Positions 1 to 13,683 are shown, numbered from the stretch's first letter. The stretch: 64,000 nucleotides of DNA from Anagrus nilaparvatae (GCA_022575985.1 JAKSXM010000147.1:22664001-22728000), one strand, 5' to 3'. Notes: a model not told the origin generated them from the letters alone. Numbers and translations are program-made.

Positions 1-165
1 AATTTATTTACAGATATTTGCGGTTTGTAAAGGAATTAACTTGGATTAGTTGATCAGAGGACACTTGTTATTTATATCCTAGGATTCTATATAGGTATAG
101 AATTAAAATATAATTAATTTAATAGCAAGATAATTAATAAAAAAAGAAAACAATAGTTTATTTAT
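1..165. other. AT-rich non-coding flank
   Basis: No coding pattern, RNA gene or repeat boundary is visible here. The segment leads into the hairpin element that starts at 166. Confidence 0.5.
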
Positions 166-280
166 GGCTCGTGTCCAGAAAAGTAAAAAATGGTCCAAAT
201 CATACTTAAATTACCTTTCGAGATGAAGCCGGGAAATGTGAACTACGATTTGGGCCATTCTTTATTTATGGACAAGAGCC
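166..280. repeat. Short imperfect hairpin element (MITE-like)
   Basis: The ends are complementary: GGCTCGTGTCCA with ATGGTCCAAATC on the left faces GATTTGGGCCAT with TGGACAAGAGCC on the right. Together they make an interrupted stem of about 40 bp per arm in 115 bp. TTAT lies directly outside both ends and could be a 4-bp target duplication, though in such AT-rich DNA it may be chance. A MITE relic is the simplest reading; a structured RNA is an alternative with no further support. Confidence 0.55.
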
Positions 281-2790
281 TTATCAAATTTTTCCGCGTT
301 AGTAAGAAATACGCGCTTTTTGGGCGCTGAAGAGTTTTAGCTTATTATAAATTGCGTTTTCAAGGAACCATTTTAAATTATGGTTATGTATTATTTTAGA
401 AATTATTTGGGTTTTCGAAAACCGGCTGAAATTAGGTAACATTCACCAAAAAAAAATAAAGTATTGCTTCTAAATATATAGAAATAGCATTATTTCTTAT
501 GAGATTGTAAATTTTCTTCGTAAAATACCACATATTTGGTGACAATACTTAGAGCTAATGAATGAGCTTAAATTTTAGGAAATTTATTTTATTGTAAATG
601 GCACCTAACTTCTTATTTTGTGTACAGTTAGCACTTGAAAAAATATTAGTCACGTATTTTTTTATTTTTTCCGTGGTTGGTTTTTAACGCGAAAAATCGC
701 TTACAAACTGAATTTTCATATCGCCGAAATTAAAAATATGGGAAAAGTTGATATTATTAATTCTCTGAAGGGTTTTTTAACTGTAGGTTTTAATTGTCGT
801 TGTTCCTGATCAACGACAATTAAAATTTTTAGGTCATGAGAGCTTTCTGAGAGACACCCATGAACTGAAAGAAACAACTGTTTTTAGGGATATTTTTTCA
901 AGTTTTATAGAATATAATCATTTTTGATTTACTATACGTTTACTTTGCCTCCTAAATACAAATTTCCGAGTCCTGGGAGCTAAGAAGGAATACAGTACCC
1001 TAAATCATGCAAAAATACCCCTAAAAAGGATAAAAACCCATTTGAGTATACATATAAATATTTTTTGTTAATTTAAGGGTGTTACATTATTTTTTTGGGT
1101 TTCTCGAGCTTGGAATTCGTAATTACCAACGAAAAAACGTAAAGTAACCAAAATATCATTATTTTTTGTGAATATAGCGAGAACATCCCAATTCTAGAGT
1201 TTTTATTCGGGTTTAATGGTGCTAGATTTATTTATAGCCTCCACTAAACCGAAATTCGCAATTAACGACCAAAAAATATATGGTAACCCAAACATGATGT
1301 CAAAAAACTTAACCATACTCGGTCTAAAATGTCAAGGGTGTCTTCGAATTTATATCAAAATGTGGTAAGGTTTTTTGTCAGGGTAATTGCTATTTTCTTT
1401 CTTTGGCTTATTTAGGATGAATATACTAATTTTGCTTGAAATAGTTGAATATAAAATAGAGCGATTGTGTAAATTGTTGCCTATGAAGATGTATGGTTGA
1501 GGAATATTATTTATGCGAAAATGCTGTATCATGTGAACTGCTTTAAAATATACCAAGAGAACGAATGGATTTTAATAGCAGTTGCCATAGCTCAGCATCA
1601 AACTTGAAATTCTTATAATAGAAGAAATGTAATATTCTTATTCAAATTCATAAATTAACATGGATAGTTAAATAATAGTGCGAAATATTACATCGGTAGT
1701 AATAAATTAAAGTAAGATAGAAATTATTAAACGTAAAATTAGATATTACAGAAAATAATTTTAAGCATAGAGAGAAAATTTTCCATTTATAACAAATGGT
1801 TACAAGAAGTAAGTCATAAGATTATTAATATATATGAAAGAAATTTAGTGGAAAATTCAATGTTTAGTCAGACTTACTTCCTAATTTGTTCTTTTCATAC
1901 ATAAAGATGAGTTTCTCTATAGTATAAGCTTGAATTTTCCTTTTTATTTTATTCACTAGTTTATGTGTTTATTAAAAACTTTTGCTGTGTACATAAAAAA
2001 AAAATTTCACTTAAAAGATTAATATCTCTCTAAAATGCAAACTATAATTTATGCATTTTTTCTTTTTAATTTTAATTTGTATACTTAAATTAAGACACTA
2101 AAAAGAAGATATTAAAAATAAAAAAAAATAAATATTTTAGCTCAAAAAATAGTATATTTTGTTTAAAAAAGTGCATCTAAGATAAAATATATACACATAG
2201 ATAATAATAAGTAAGTTAAAAAAAAAGTAAAGGAAAGAAGAAAGAAAAACTCATGTTGATATAACTTTTATGCGTCTTTCAGTAAGTTTTAAGCGGCATC
2301 TAAGTAAATGTGGCAAACTAAAAAGAGTAAGAATTTTATAAACTAAAAAAAAAAGGAAGAGTAAAAAAAACTAAGGTTTTTCCGTTAAGATAACACTCGC
2401 TGCATAAAATAACGATACCCTCACTCTTTTTCCAAAAAAAAGTATATGTAAGAAAAGTTTTATACCGCGCTTTTCTGACTTTTCTGCAATCTCGCGCGTA
2501 TATATGCAACTTAACTGCTATAAAACATTCTCCTTTATGTTACCTTTAATTTTTTTTTTTACTTTTTAGTTTTAACAAGCATATATATATAAATTTAAAA
2601 AGATGAATCCTTCCGTACAGCATTTTTTAACGATAGATTTACCACTAGGTCATACGTATTCATTATGACGATCAAGCTTGTCGTAACTGAAGTATGATGT
2701 ATTGTTTTTTTTTTGCTCTACATGATGACGAGTTATGTATAAAGTTTTGCTTATATAATACCGTGAGCACAATAAATATAAATATATATA
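281..2790. other. AT-rich non-coding stretch
   Basis: No gene is supported. It holds a perfect 15-bp stem with an 8-nt loop at 789-826 (TTTTAATTGTCGTTG against its complement). Around 880-1350 there are repeat-like tracts with motifs similar to those near 10.4 kb and 47.4 kb, such as 'aaaaatacccctaaaaagg' and 'cctgggagct'. The rest is A/T homopolymer-rich DNA. Confidence 0.5.
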
Positions 2791-2792
2791 TA

Positions 2793-3354
2793 TATTAGAC
2801 TGGCAGCTGTTTTAAAAATATGTTTGGAAGTTTGATTACCGGGAGAAATTTGTTGCCACTTATCAAAAATAAAGAATGTATAACTGGTTTTTGTGCTCAA
2901 CAACCAACGATCATAGAACATGTTCACTTATAACAGTTATAAATCCAAAAACCGAAATATAAATTAAGTCCATAAACCTATAATTATTCTAAGTTCTTGT
3001 TGTTATCAGGACTTGATCAGACCCTGATTCCCACCAAATTATTCTAAGTCCCTAAATCAAAAATATTCTAAGTCCATTTCATACCCTCCTGCCGAACCAG
3101 AATTTTTTAAATACCCCATCCAATGAACATGTTCCATGTTCATACCAAAATTATAGCTTATTTAATCACTTCGAGTAACACCGCCGAGCACGTTATAATT
3201 TCTTATAATTTGCTTTGTAATAAAAGTTCATTGGTGGTTGGCAATATTAGATAAGCTAGCATTTCGAAAATCTTATTTTTTGGTAAGTAGCACCTAATTT
3301 AACTCGGAAATGAAAAATCTGAGCAACTTTTTAAAAAAACTACCAGGCTAATAC
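2793..3354. mobile_element. MITE of the CTGGCAGTT family, split by a nested repeat
   Basis: The left end (TTAGACTGGCAGCTGTTTTAAAA) and right end (TTTTTAAAAAAACTACCAGGCTAATA) are inverted copies of the ends also seen at 17760, 28108, 58109 and 59391. The intact copies near 58 and 59 kb are about 200 bp. This one is about 560 bp because a dispersed 'AAGTCC' repeat sits inside it. Flanks are TA-rich, as expected for a Tc1/mariner-type MITE. No transposase is encoded. Confidence 0.55.
2885..3150 (-). repeat. Dispersed 'AAGTCC' repeat, copy 1
   Basis: The copy has the family hallmarks: 'gaacatgttc', 'aaccaacgatcat', a run of 'attctaagtccctaaatc' phrases, and 'caggacttgatcagaccctgatt'. The same series occurs in the opposite orientation at 41815-42140 and again at 4690-4945 and 26395-26660. 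The family encodes nothing I can recognise; its autonomous source is unknown. Confidence 0.6.
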
Positions 3355-4079
3355 ACATATATATTTTAGCGTTATCTTTTTATATAGAATTTCTGTCATA
3401 ATAAAAAAGTATAACGTAAACGTGAAAAAACAAAAAAAATTTTATTCATGTAAAATTGTATTTAGTTGGAAATTAAAATTTTATTTCATTTAATCTTTTC
3501 TGGTTTATTGGTTCTGTAACTTTACGTAAATTTTTTATAAACTTTTTTCATTATAAGTTTTATTGTTATTCCCAAAGTAATATTATTTGAGTTTAATTAT
3601 TTATTTATTACATTTATTTATTTTGATCGATTGAATTTTCTATTAGAGTTTCAGTGATGTTCATATTGAATCTGCGGAAGAATTTGTTTAAAATATTTAT
3701 AACTATCCTGGGCTTTACTTATATAAAAAATCATAGAAAAAAATTAATTTAAAAAAGTTCATATAACTGCCAAATAAATTAATTGTAGTGAAGAATTGAT
3801 GTCATAATTTATTCATTTTTAAAATATAGTTATCTATAAGAAGAAAGCAAGAAATGAAGAAACTATTTATATATTTTGAAATTTAAATGCATAACAACCC
3901 CTAATTACCCTTGGTCTACTTCGAGCACAGTCAATTTGTGTCTACTTTGCATCATATACTTAAACTCTAATAAGGTAAAAGCCAAACTGTGTTATCAATT
4001 CAGAAGAAGAGTTGGATACACATGGATCACGCGGTTATCATGAGATTTAGTAATATAGTATTTACCAAATTCTGCTCTG
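3355..4079. other. AT-rich non-coding stretch
   Basis: No coding signal or repeat boundary could be defended here. Confidence 0.5.
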
Positions 4080-4945
4080 AAATATTTGAGAAGAGTACTT
4101 TTATTAACATTTTCAAAAAACTTATAACCGGTTTGTGTAAACACAACCTAAATGCATGGAACATGTTTACTTCCAGCTGAGGACTACACTGTAAAAAGTA
4201 ACTTTCTTATTTAACAAAAAAATTAGAACATTTTCGAAAAATTAGTAAATTTTCGAAAAAATTTGTAAATATTCGAAAAAAATTGTATATTTACTAAATT
4301 TAGTATATTAACAAAAAATTCGAGTATTCTCGATTTTTTTTTATGAATTCGCAAGAAAAATTGATAATTTACAATTTTTATTCGAAAATTTACAAAAAAT
4401 AGTTGTAAATTTACGAAAAATAATTGTGAATTTACAACTTTTTTCGTAAAGTCACAAAAAAAAATCGAGAATTCTCGAATTTTTCAATAATATACTAAAT
4501 TTAGTAAATTTACGATTTTTATCGATTATTTACAAAAATTTGTGAAAATTCACTAATTTTTCGAAAAAATTCTATTTTTTTTGTAAATCTAAGAAAGTTA
4601 CTTTTTACAGTGTAGGTATAACACAAATGTTACTCAACATTACAATAGAATTTTTTAATTTTATGATTTCTAATTATCATCTTACTAGCTGTTAAGATTC
4701 TAAACCCAAAGTATTTTCATTCCCTAAACCTGAATTATTCCAAGTCCCTAAATCGATATTATTCTAAGTCCTTAAGCCAAGATTTTTCAAAGCCTCCTAA
4801 TTATTCCAAGTTTTATTTGATCCCCCCCTCCTTACAAGGACGAATTTGACCACCCCCTTAAATAGAACAAACTTGACCCCCTCCCCTTAATTTTCATGTT
4901 CTGAAGTACCTCCTCCCTATAAACATGTTAATAGATTTTTCAGTG
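4080..4945 (-). repeat. Dispersed 'AAGTCC' repeat, copy 2, interrupted by a MITE
   Basis: The 4120-4170 part ('aaccggtttgtgtaaacacaacc', 'catggaacatgtttac') and the 4690-4945 part (repeated 'aagtccctaaatc', then C-rich 'gacccccctcc'-like runs and 'ttctgaagtacctcctcc') are collinear with other family copies. Between them sits the TA-flanked MITE at 4187-4612, so the MITE arrived after the repeat. Confidence 0.55.
4187..4612. mobile_element. TA-flanked MITE of the CACTGTAAAAAGTAAC family (intact)
   Basis: The outer ends are near-perfect inverted repeats: CACTGTAAAAAGTAACTTTC on the left and its complement ending in TTTTTACAGTG on the right. TA flanks both ends (4185-4186 and 4613-4614), typical of Tc1/mariner derivatives. 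The interior is an AT-rich palindrome built from short blocks such as 'ttcgaaaaa', 'gtaaatttac' and 'aaatcgagaattctcga', so the 426-bp element could fold almost end to end. No coding capacity. Related copies lie at 16688, 19498, 26783, 28141, 35497 and 58633. Confidence 0.85.
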
Positions 4946-6678
4946 GATCTTTCTCTGGAGCACACAAAGTAGATTCCCTTTTATTATATTCTACGAGAAT
5001 ATTTGGAGTTATAAGATGTTTGCTCCTAAATAATTATAAATATTCGAATCCTCTGGAGCCCAAATAACTGGATCATCATTAATTTTATTTTTTAATTAAT
5101 TAAACTTATTTTTGGGAAAGTAGAAATCGATGACCACTAGGAGAAATCTACAGTCTTTTAAAAAAAACTTAAGCTGACTGAAAATATTTAATGCAAATTT
5201 TTATTTTATCATACCATTTGCAATTTGTTACCTAGTTCTTTTCTCTATATATTTATTTTATTTTTGTTTTATTCTTTTTTTACGGCTGACCAAAACTTTA
5301 TTCCAAATAGTATTACTGGCAGGTGTACAAACGGTGTGACTTGTAGTGGTTTGTAAAGTTTTATTTAGAAAAGACTTTGAACAGACAAGCGGAACTAGAA
5401 TTACAGTAATTATTCAAATACTTGAAATCGCTAGTAATTCATGTATGCATTTAATATGCACGTATTTAATTTAAATTGTATGATAAAAAAAAAATATAAA
5501 CAGAAATTGTAAAAAACCGCAAAGTTTGCTCTTAAATACTAATTCTTGAATTTTAGCTTTTAATTATGCATATTTAAAGGTAAAATGTTTTCGAAAGTTT
5601 ATTTCTAAACCACAATAGTAAAACAAAAGGAAATATAGTGACATGAAAATTCGTAAGAATTGCTTGAATAATTTTCTCTCTGATGAATTATAGCAAAGTG
5701 TCACATAAAGATGCAAAGTATTCTTTAATTATCTATTATGTTATATTATGCGAAGAAACGCGTCTTTATAAATTTATATTTACTGAATTCAATGTATGAA
5801 ATTGCCTAATTCAAATAAATCTCTATTAATGTAGTTAAAACTATACGAGGGTTTGACAAGCTAATGTGCTTCTTATCGTCTCTCGATCGCTAAGAATTAG
5901 GGGAACGTGAAGGAAGTCAAGGTATTTTAAGAATTCTTCAAGCTACTTTTTTTTTCTTTTTCTTTCAATTTATTTATTTTTATTTTTCCTATGCTTTCAA
6001 CTTGATGGACTACGTTTATTTACGTCAATCCGAATGTTTTTAGAACGGATAATCTCATACTTAAGTGTATTTTTTTTTTTAGAAACGAGATTGCTTTTTT
6101 TTTCATTTGCGTGGATTATTTATATTTGTGTACATGATTTATATTCGCTTAAAATGAAAACTGTGATTGAATGTTATTTTTTTTTATATTTATTTTACTT
6201 TTTTCAACAGCTCTTTTGTTCTATTTTTTTAATTTTTTTAATTTAATCAACAAGATTTGTCAAAGAAATAATTGAGCAGTTTAGCAATTATGAAGTTTGC
6301 ATAAAGTAACAAAAAAAAAAAAACATTATTTACATTTAACAATGTAAACTATTGTTGAAAATAAAAAAGGAAACTGAGTAATTATCTTGGATTATTTGAT
6401 GTTTTATTTAACTATGCTTTATACAACTTTTTTTTATTTCTCAGTTAAAAAAGAAAAAAATTACAATTAGTAGATGAAGTATCAATCAAAATCAACCTCC
6501 AAGACTAAATAAATCAATATTCTTTTTTTCTTTCAGTTTATTAAATGAATTAAAAGGTAAGAAAATTTTTCTGTTTTCAAGTACATTTATTGATTATTTA
6601 TAGCAAATGTAGAAAAAATTTTCAGACTTTTTCAAATAATATAATTATGTAAAATTGTGATTGATTCTTTATTATCTT

Positions 6679-6680
<2 letters not shown>
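4946..6680. other. AT-rich non-coding stretch
   Basis: A short open frame at 6034-6246 reads as F/L/Y-rich AT translation and is not a gene. The somewhat less AT-rich patch at 5845-5945 has no recognisable product. Confidence 0.5.

Positions 6681-6733
<53 letters not shown>
6681..6733. repeat. (TC)n microsatellite
   Basis: A pure CT dinucleotide run of 53 bp, ending at 'tcttgtgcta'. Confidence 0.97.
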
Positions 6734-6737
<4 letters not shown>

Positions 6738-6779
6738 CTAGTTCAATAAGTAATACTAATTTATTTGATATGTAGTAAA

Positions 6780-7260
6780 GAATTTTTGAGAACTAGAAAC
6801 TTATCAAAAATTTTAGAGACCTATAAAACCCTGATTAGTTAAAAACTACAACTTTTGCAGCAATTTAAAAATTGGTCACTTTTAACCAAGTATTGCCATT
6901 TGTTTTACTGACTGTAACGGTAACAGAATAACTGATAAAAAAAAGCAGTTTATGGGAATTAAGAACTGACACTTACATGAAAAAAATGAGACCAACTCAA
7001 AGGTGTTTAGTAGACTTATAAAGTTGCTATAGTGATATATCCTACTTGGGGTCTGATTTGTAGGCCCAGGAGCCTCATTCAGGTAAACTAAGGGTATGGG
7101 GGATGTTTTTTCAACTATCCTTAAACTATCCACAACCTGTCCTTAAACTCAGAAGCAAATCACCTTTTCAAACAGTTGACACTCCCCTTGATAGTCGAAA
7201 ATTTTATTTTAAAGAAATTAAAAATTTTAATTCAGGTACATGATAATTTTTTACGAGGCG
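6780..7260 (-). repeat. Single-arm relic of the long foldback family
   Basis: The stretch 'gcagcaatttaaaaattggtcac', 'gataaaaaaaagcagtttatggg' and 'aggcccaggagcctcat' is collinear with the right arm of the 21.6-23.3 kb foldback element (22485-22740). The 83-residue open frame on the minus strand here is a product of this repeat, not a gene. Confidence 0.6.
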
Positions 7261-8149
7261 TGAAATATACTCATAAAAAATTTATTTTCTATATTAGTTA
7301 ACGATTTATTAATTATTTTAAAAATAGGTTATCGTAAAATTATTATGTTTGTTTGCGTATATATTTGTGTTAATTTAAATATAAATAAAATAAAATGATA
7401 ATTTTTGAATAATTTAATGGATTGTGCATAAAAAGTTAATTTATTATTAATGTAAAACAGTCGTTATATGGATACAACGTAAAATTTAAATAGACATTTA
7501 TTCATAGATGTGAAATATTAATTATAAATTGATGTTCTTCAATGACTAAACATTATATATCTAAAATGAACATCAATTTATATTGATCATTTACTCAATT
7601 ATTAAAGTCAAATAATGATATTGATTACTTTATGAATTAATTACATTTTATATACATTTTTAATGCTTATTAAATATCTTTTAATATCAATTGTCAATTT
7701 TAAATAAATAAAATGTACTTTTTCAATTTTTAAAATAAATATTATAATTTTTTTATCAAGTTATGCTATTGTTAGAATCACAATGTTGAATTGCTCAAGA
7801 AATAAAATAATTTTTTATTTATAACTATATTGATTATCAGGTTTTAAATTAAAATTATTTCTACTCGTATTTTTAAAAAGTTAAAATTGTTTAAAATGAG
7901 TTGTTAAGCTTATGCAAAATAATATCTACATGAAAAGACATATAATAAATATTGCATTGTTGTAATTTATAGTTGAACAAATAAAAAATAGACTTTTCTA
8001 GAGCAAAGATGCTTATTGAAAAATTTGTCCCCAACATAGGACCCATTTTCAAGAGATTCTAAGTGCATGTTATAATTAATTTAGAAACATAATTATATAT
8101 TTTTTGAAAAATATATTAATACATGATTTTATTGAAAAAATTTACCTAT
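7261..8149. other. AT-rich non-coding stretch with one small hairpin
   Basis: The only structure noted is an inverted pair TATAAATTGATGTTC / GAACATCAATTTATA at about 7525-7582, with a loop near 28 nt. Nothing supports a gene. Confidence 0.5.
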
Positions 8150-8520
8150 TGTGTAATTACTGACAAGGTGGAGGGAGGGGCGGAAAATTTGGGACGTCAA
8201 ATTATAATCTATAGTTATGGATGAATTTAATATGTTGAAAAGACATCTAAAATAACCTCCATTTGTTCCAACGTGCCTTATGGGCTTAGAATCGCAGGGC
8301 TCAATATTACGACAATGTTAAAAAATAGGGTTTTTTGGAAATTTTCCAAATAACGCGGTCATATTGCATTTCAACCAAAATACTTCCAGTCAATCTTATT
8401 TTTTCCATAAAAACACATTTTTTCATCATCGAATCTTTCATCGTTATAGTCAATATACGAAAAGTCCATTTTTGGTCCGAAATGACCAATTTTTTAACAG
8501 CTGCCAAAATTGTATCACAT
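8150..8520 (+). repeat. Single-arm relic of the long foldback family
   Basis: It begins 'tgacaaggtggaggg' and continues through 'ctatagttatggatga', 'gttccaacgtgcctta', 'tcgcagggctcaa' to 'tccatttttggtccgaaatg'. The same order is found at 54640-55040 and 48130-48480, and in inverted form at 22485-22830. The two overlapping opposite-strand open frames here lie wholly inside the repeat and are not genes. Confidence 0.65.
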
Positions 8521-10372
8521 TTTACAACTTGCTCTCATAATTATTATATTAAGATAAATTTTATTTTTTATATATTTTATTTAATTAATATTCTATTTCG
8601 AAAATAACAGTAATTTGCTTTGATTTTATAGAATTTTTATAGATTTTGCATTTATAAATTTTTATTTGTAATCACTTATTTAACATATTCATATTAAGGC
8701 AAGGAAAACTATTTTAAACGTAAATTTAATTTTCAAAGCAAAATGCTCAACTCTGTATTATTTCAACTATTTATATTAGTACATGATTGGCAACTCGAAT
8801 TTTAACTTTTAAATTTTCTTAACTTTAAACTAAGGGAAAAATTAGTTTGAATTTTGTAAAAAACTGAAGAATCTAAAATACTTTTGAATTTATAAAGAAT
8901 CTATCTATAGTAAAATATCTCTCAGTTTGAAAAATCATATTCTTCAAGATGAAATTTAAAACTTCTTGTTGAGTTATTGGAAAATGGTCAATATTTGAAA
9001 AAATTTTTCACATAAAATAAAAACTTGATGTTCCCATGTAAAAAAGTATGAAATAAAAAAAATAAATTAAAATTTTTTTTTATTATTATTGAACATCTTT
9101 TTAAAGGTATAATAACATTCTAATATATTTACATAATAATTTTAAAAGATCATAGTTAAGAAAGTAAAGTTTTAAAAAGTAAGTTTGGATTATATGAAAA
9201 TATATATAAAGTAAAAAAATAAGAGTAACTACTTTTTTTTTTTTTGTTACAACCGATAACCTATAAAATACTCAATTTCATTTTATATATATATATATAT
9301 ATATACTACGTAATATATAAAAAGAAAAGAGTTTTTATGTCGATAAGAAAAGTAAAATGTTAAGTATAACCTATATAAATATAAAATAGTTTTTTTAAAT
9401 ACATAAAATTTATATTAAAAAAAAAGAATTTTTTTTTTTTGATAAAGAAAAAGTTTATAATTTATATTTATTTTTTTATTTTATTTTAATTTCTATAATT
9501 AAAAATTAATATTTTTCAAGTATTATTTATTGATAAAGTAAATTAAATTTAATATGACATTTAATTACACTTAAAAATAAAAGTTGGAGTATATTTTTAT
9601 TTTTTAATAAACAGCTATTTATTATCTTTTTTTTTTTATACATTTGGCTGATGCAGGTAAAATTTTATGGGTCAACAAATTTAAGTAGAGAAAAATATAT
9701 ATAAATTTTTATATACATATAAAATAAGTGAAGTGCTATTGAGAGAAAATTTTTAATAGTTGACAATGTTATTGAAGGTTTTTTTTTTAAACATGAGAGA
9801 TATGCTTCATGATGTTGCATTTTATTGAATTTAATGGGAACTCTGATGTTTATCAACGGTTAAGTATTTAATTTAATATAAATATTAATGAACTTTTTTT
9901 TTATCAATGGTTAATTATTTCAGAAAATTTTTAAACTTTTTATTTTATTTTTCATATATATGTAAAAATAATTAATTTTATTAAAAATTTGATTCACTGT
10001 ACTTGATTAAAAAAGTTTATTTATTAAAACTGTCATTTTTATTTGGCCACAAGTGGAAATTCTTATTTTTAATACTTAAGTTTATGTTCGTAGAAAAATA
10101 AAATGTAGAAAACGTGATGGTTAACTTCTTTCTTATGTGTAATTTCCTTTATATTGTCTAAAACCATACCCAAGATTTTAACATTATTTACAAAAGTGTT
10201 GACTATTCTTTGAACTAAATCAATTACAGGAGATCAAGTTTAGTGATACGATCAAATTAATTTTTATTTTATTTTATTTTATGAGCTTTATGTATGAGAA
10301 TGGCGTGTGCAAATGATAAATTTGTGAGACATTTTCTATAAGAAATTGGGACATCACCAATTAGTGAATTTA
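8521..10372. other. AT-rich non-coding stretch with (AT)n run
   Basis: Contains an (AT)n microsatellite at about 9284-9305 and long A or T homopolymers. No gene is supported. Confidence 0.5.
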
Positions 10373-10695
10373 GCAAAAATACTTTTAGAGGGTAGTTTTG
10401 GCTGATTTAAGATAAAGCCTCAATTTTTCATAAAAAATTCGTGATCAGTGATACAAAAAACCCTATTAAACCGAATTTGATGAGAACCAGAGTAAACGTA
10501 GCGAAAATACTCCTTTTTCGGGATAACTTTTGCTGAATTAAAGATGAAGCACTGATTTTTTATAAAAAAAAAATAACTTAATGCTCGTGATCAGCGACCC
10601 AATAAACGCTATTGGATTGAGTCTGATGAGAGCCAGAGCCAATGTAGCGAAAATATCCCTTTTTAGGGATAGCTTTTGCTGATTTAAGGGTGACG
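10373..10695. repeat. Tandem repeat, about 2.4 units of 129-146 bp
   Basis: Unit 1 (10373-10501) and unit 2 (10501-10646) share 'gcgaaaatactcc', 'gataacttttgctgatttaa', 'gtgatcag(t/c)ga' and 'gatgagarccagag' in the same order. A partial third unit starts at 10647 and fades after 'gatttaaggg'. Length differences come mainly from an A-run. Similar phrases occur near 1.0 kb, so the unit may derive from a dispersed repeat. Confidence 0.75.
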
Positions 10696-13457
10696 TCCTT
10701 CATCTCCCCATTCACGTACTATCATACCCTAATCTATGAATAATTTTTATTTAATAATAAAAAATTATAAGGAAATTAGGTCATATATGATTTCTATGAA
10801 ATAAAAATAAAAACTAAATACATGCACTTGATATACCTATAATAAAATAATTTGCAAAATTTTCGTAGTAAATATCATGTATATGAAAGTTATAAATTAA
10901 TGCTACTTGATGCTTATGAATATTTATATTCTATAAGCACATACAGGGTGAGTTGTGTACAATTTAAAATATATAACAAGACGATACATGTAGGACGTAG
11001 GTATAGGTATATTGGTCATAATTAGCGAGGAATTTCGTGTATAGAAGGTTTAACAATAAGCAGTTTGCCTTAGAATCCAGGACATGATTTTATGTATGTA
11101 TGTATGTATGTTCGTGTGAATGTTGAATATAACAAGGCAACATTCAAAGCACATAATCAGTTTAGTGCTTGAATTATCTCCTTAATATGATGCATTTCTC
11201 TAAAGTCTTGTATATGTAAACCTGAGCTTTTCGACTATTTCATCTATGGATATTCGACTTCGTAATATCTCTTGTTTACGGATTTTCTACATTTCTACAT
11301 TTCTATATTTCAATCTGACTCTGTATTAGTAATCATGAAATTGTCATACACTGACCAATTGTAATGCGCTTGCCTCTATTTGCAACTGGACAAAATTTGT
11401 TTTCTCTTTAAACAAGATCTCTGTTTATGTGTTAGTATGTGTTCGTTGTATGCCTTCAACCAAAGGATGATGGTTATTTGTCTTACTGACGAGTCACAAG
11501 GGATATTTCTGAAACCACCGAGACCTTATGCATTTAGTGTACAGATTTGAAAGACGCTAGTACAAATAAAGGAAATTTTGTGTTAATTAACTAACTATAA
11601 TGAATTTCCATAGTTCTGGGATAATGAGAAAATTTTCACTTTATTTATTACATGACAAATAACAAACAAGTAAATACATTTTTCTGTATTTCATTTAAAT
11701 ATTCTTTAATTTTTTTTTACCTATTTTCATACATACATACATTTTTTCCCTTTCTAAATTAACGACTTTTATATTCAATTACATAGAAAAAGTTTAAAGC
11801 TTAAAAGAAAAGTTATAGAAAAAAATGATAATTTTATCGAGGACTTTTCTGGCAAACTAAAATTGTACGCTTGCCAAATATGGTGAAAATTAATATGTTG
11901 CAAATGACAATTATTTTTATTTTTAAAATATTTTATGCAATACATTAAATAATATTTAATCTTTCCTTTTATTTTTTTTTTGGTAATAGTTTCATGTATC
12001 TTTTTCTAATTTTCTAAAATGAAATTTCATCAAAAGTGAAATCTTTCTATGTTAAACGAATGAATTTTAATTATTAATTTTAAAAAATTATTGGAACCTT
12101 TGCTTGGGTAAGTTATGCCCGGACTTTACCAAATTTTCGGAAAACATCCAGATTTATATTACGAATTGTAAGGAATTTTATGTAAATAGTATAATTAATA
12201 AAAAATTTGTACATATTAAATTTTAAAAAGAAAAAAATTTTTATTTCTCAATATTTGTATATCAACCTAATTACCTATTTGTATAGAGTTTTTTTAAGCT
12301 AGAAAACAAATATAAAAAAGTAAGATAACAAACACAATACGATTTATTTGCTTGCATTAAACATTTATTTGACCTTTTAATTAATTAATTTGACACTAAA
12401 TGAAAGTTTAATTTTTTTATTAAAAATGTTTACAGAACGAATTTTTATTCATATACGTCAAAATTTTTTTTTCTATCAAAGCGAAGTTTCATTCTTTAGC
12501 TGTCTTTTACAGAAAAAAAGTGTCTTATGCATTTATAAGTAAATTTTCTTACGTTTATTAGAAAAAATAAAATTTCTATTTGCAAAAAGCTTTCACTCAT
12601 ATTTTATTAGTATTTTAACAAAAAAGAAAATTTATTTTTATGAGTTAGCTAAAATATAAATTATGCTTAAAATTTGAATTGTTGCATTACCTTTCAGTTA
12701 CTTAATAGATAAATTAAATTTAAGAGGCCACTTAAATACTAAACCGACAGTGGTTATTAATAGCACTATTCATCTCTATCAATGTACAAAATTACAAATT
12801 ATAAATATTAGAGCATAATATATGAAATTTAAAGTATTGTTAAAATATTAGCCCATAAATATATTTAAAAAATTAATTTCATAAAATAAATACTATTTTC
12901 ATAACTAGTTATTTTGAGGGTAGTAACCACGAATAATTATGAATAATTAGTTATTTTTAGCGTTTTCATTTGCTTCTGTTTTCTTTTGTATGTTGTGAAC
13001 CTCTGCTGAGTTCATTCTTTAAGCTTTTATAGTATCGTAGCAAGATGCCTCACAGTGCGCTGATTCAATCAAAAATCTGCTGACTTCGTAGAATTTTATA
13101 TTTTCTCTCATTTATTTTTTTAAATCCTCAGTATGCTATCTTATACAAACCTGCTATCTTTTCCTATTTAAACTCATCCCTTTTAAATTGAGATATGTGC
13201 AAATATTATTTTAACAGGATTAACAAGTTTAAAAGAAATTTAAAAAACCTGGTTTATAGAGAATATTGCTATTTTCCTGAGTCAAAGAGTAAAAATTTCG
13301 AAAAACTAGCAGGTTTTTATAAGAGTAGCATAGTATATAGGTCAGTACATGAAAATTTACGAAGTCAGCAAATTTTCGAATAAATCGGTGCACTGTATGC
13401 CAGTACATTGTCTTTAGTATCAGTTCTTCAATTTTTTTACCTTACTCAACACCAGAT
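10696..13457. other. AT-rich non-coding stretch
   Basis: Contains a short (TATG)n run near 11090-11111 and a less AT-rich patch at 11215-11580. The patch has no frame or motif I recognise; it could be an unrecognised repeat or a non-coding exon. Confidence 0.45.
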
Positions 13458-13683
13458 CTATTGTAAAATGTAAATGTAAATAGTCTCTTTATTTGTAAAA
13501 ATACAAAATTTCTGATACAGAATAACATAATATAATATAATAGCATAGTATAACAATTATAACATATAAAATAATAAGAAACAAAATTAGCAGTATCATA
13601 GCAACGATAAGTAGCATATAGTGAAAATTTTATAGTGAAAATTTTTGATAACATTAATGTATTTCAGTCCTGATAAAATATTG

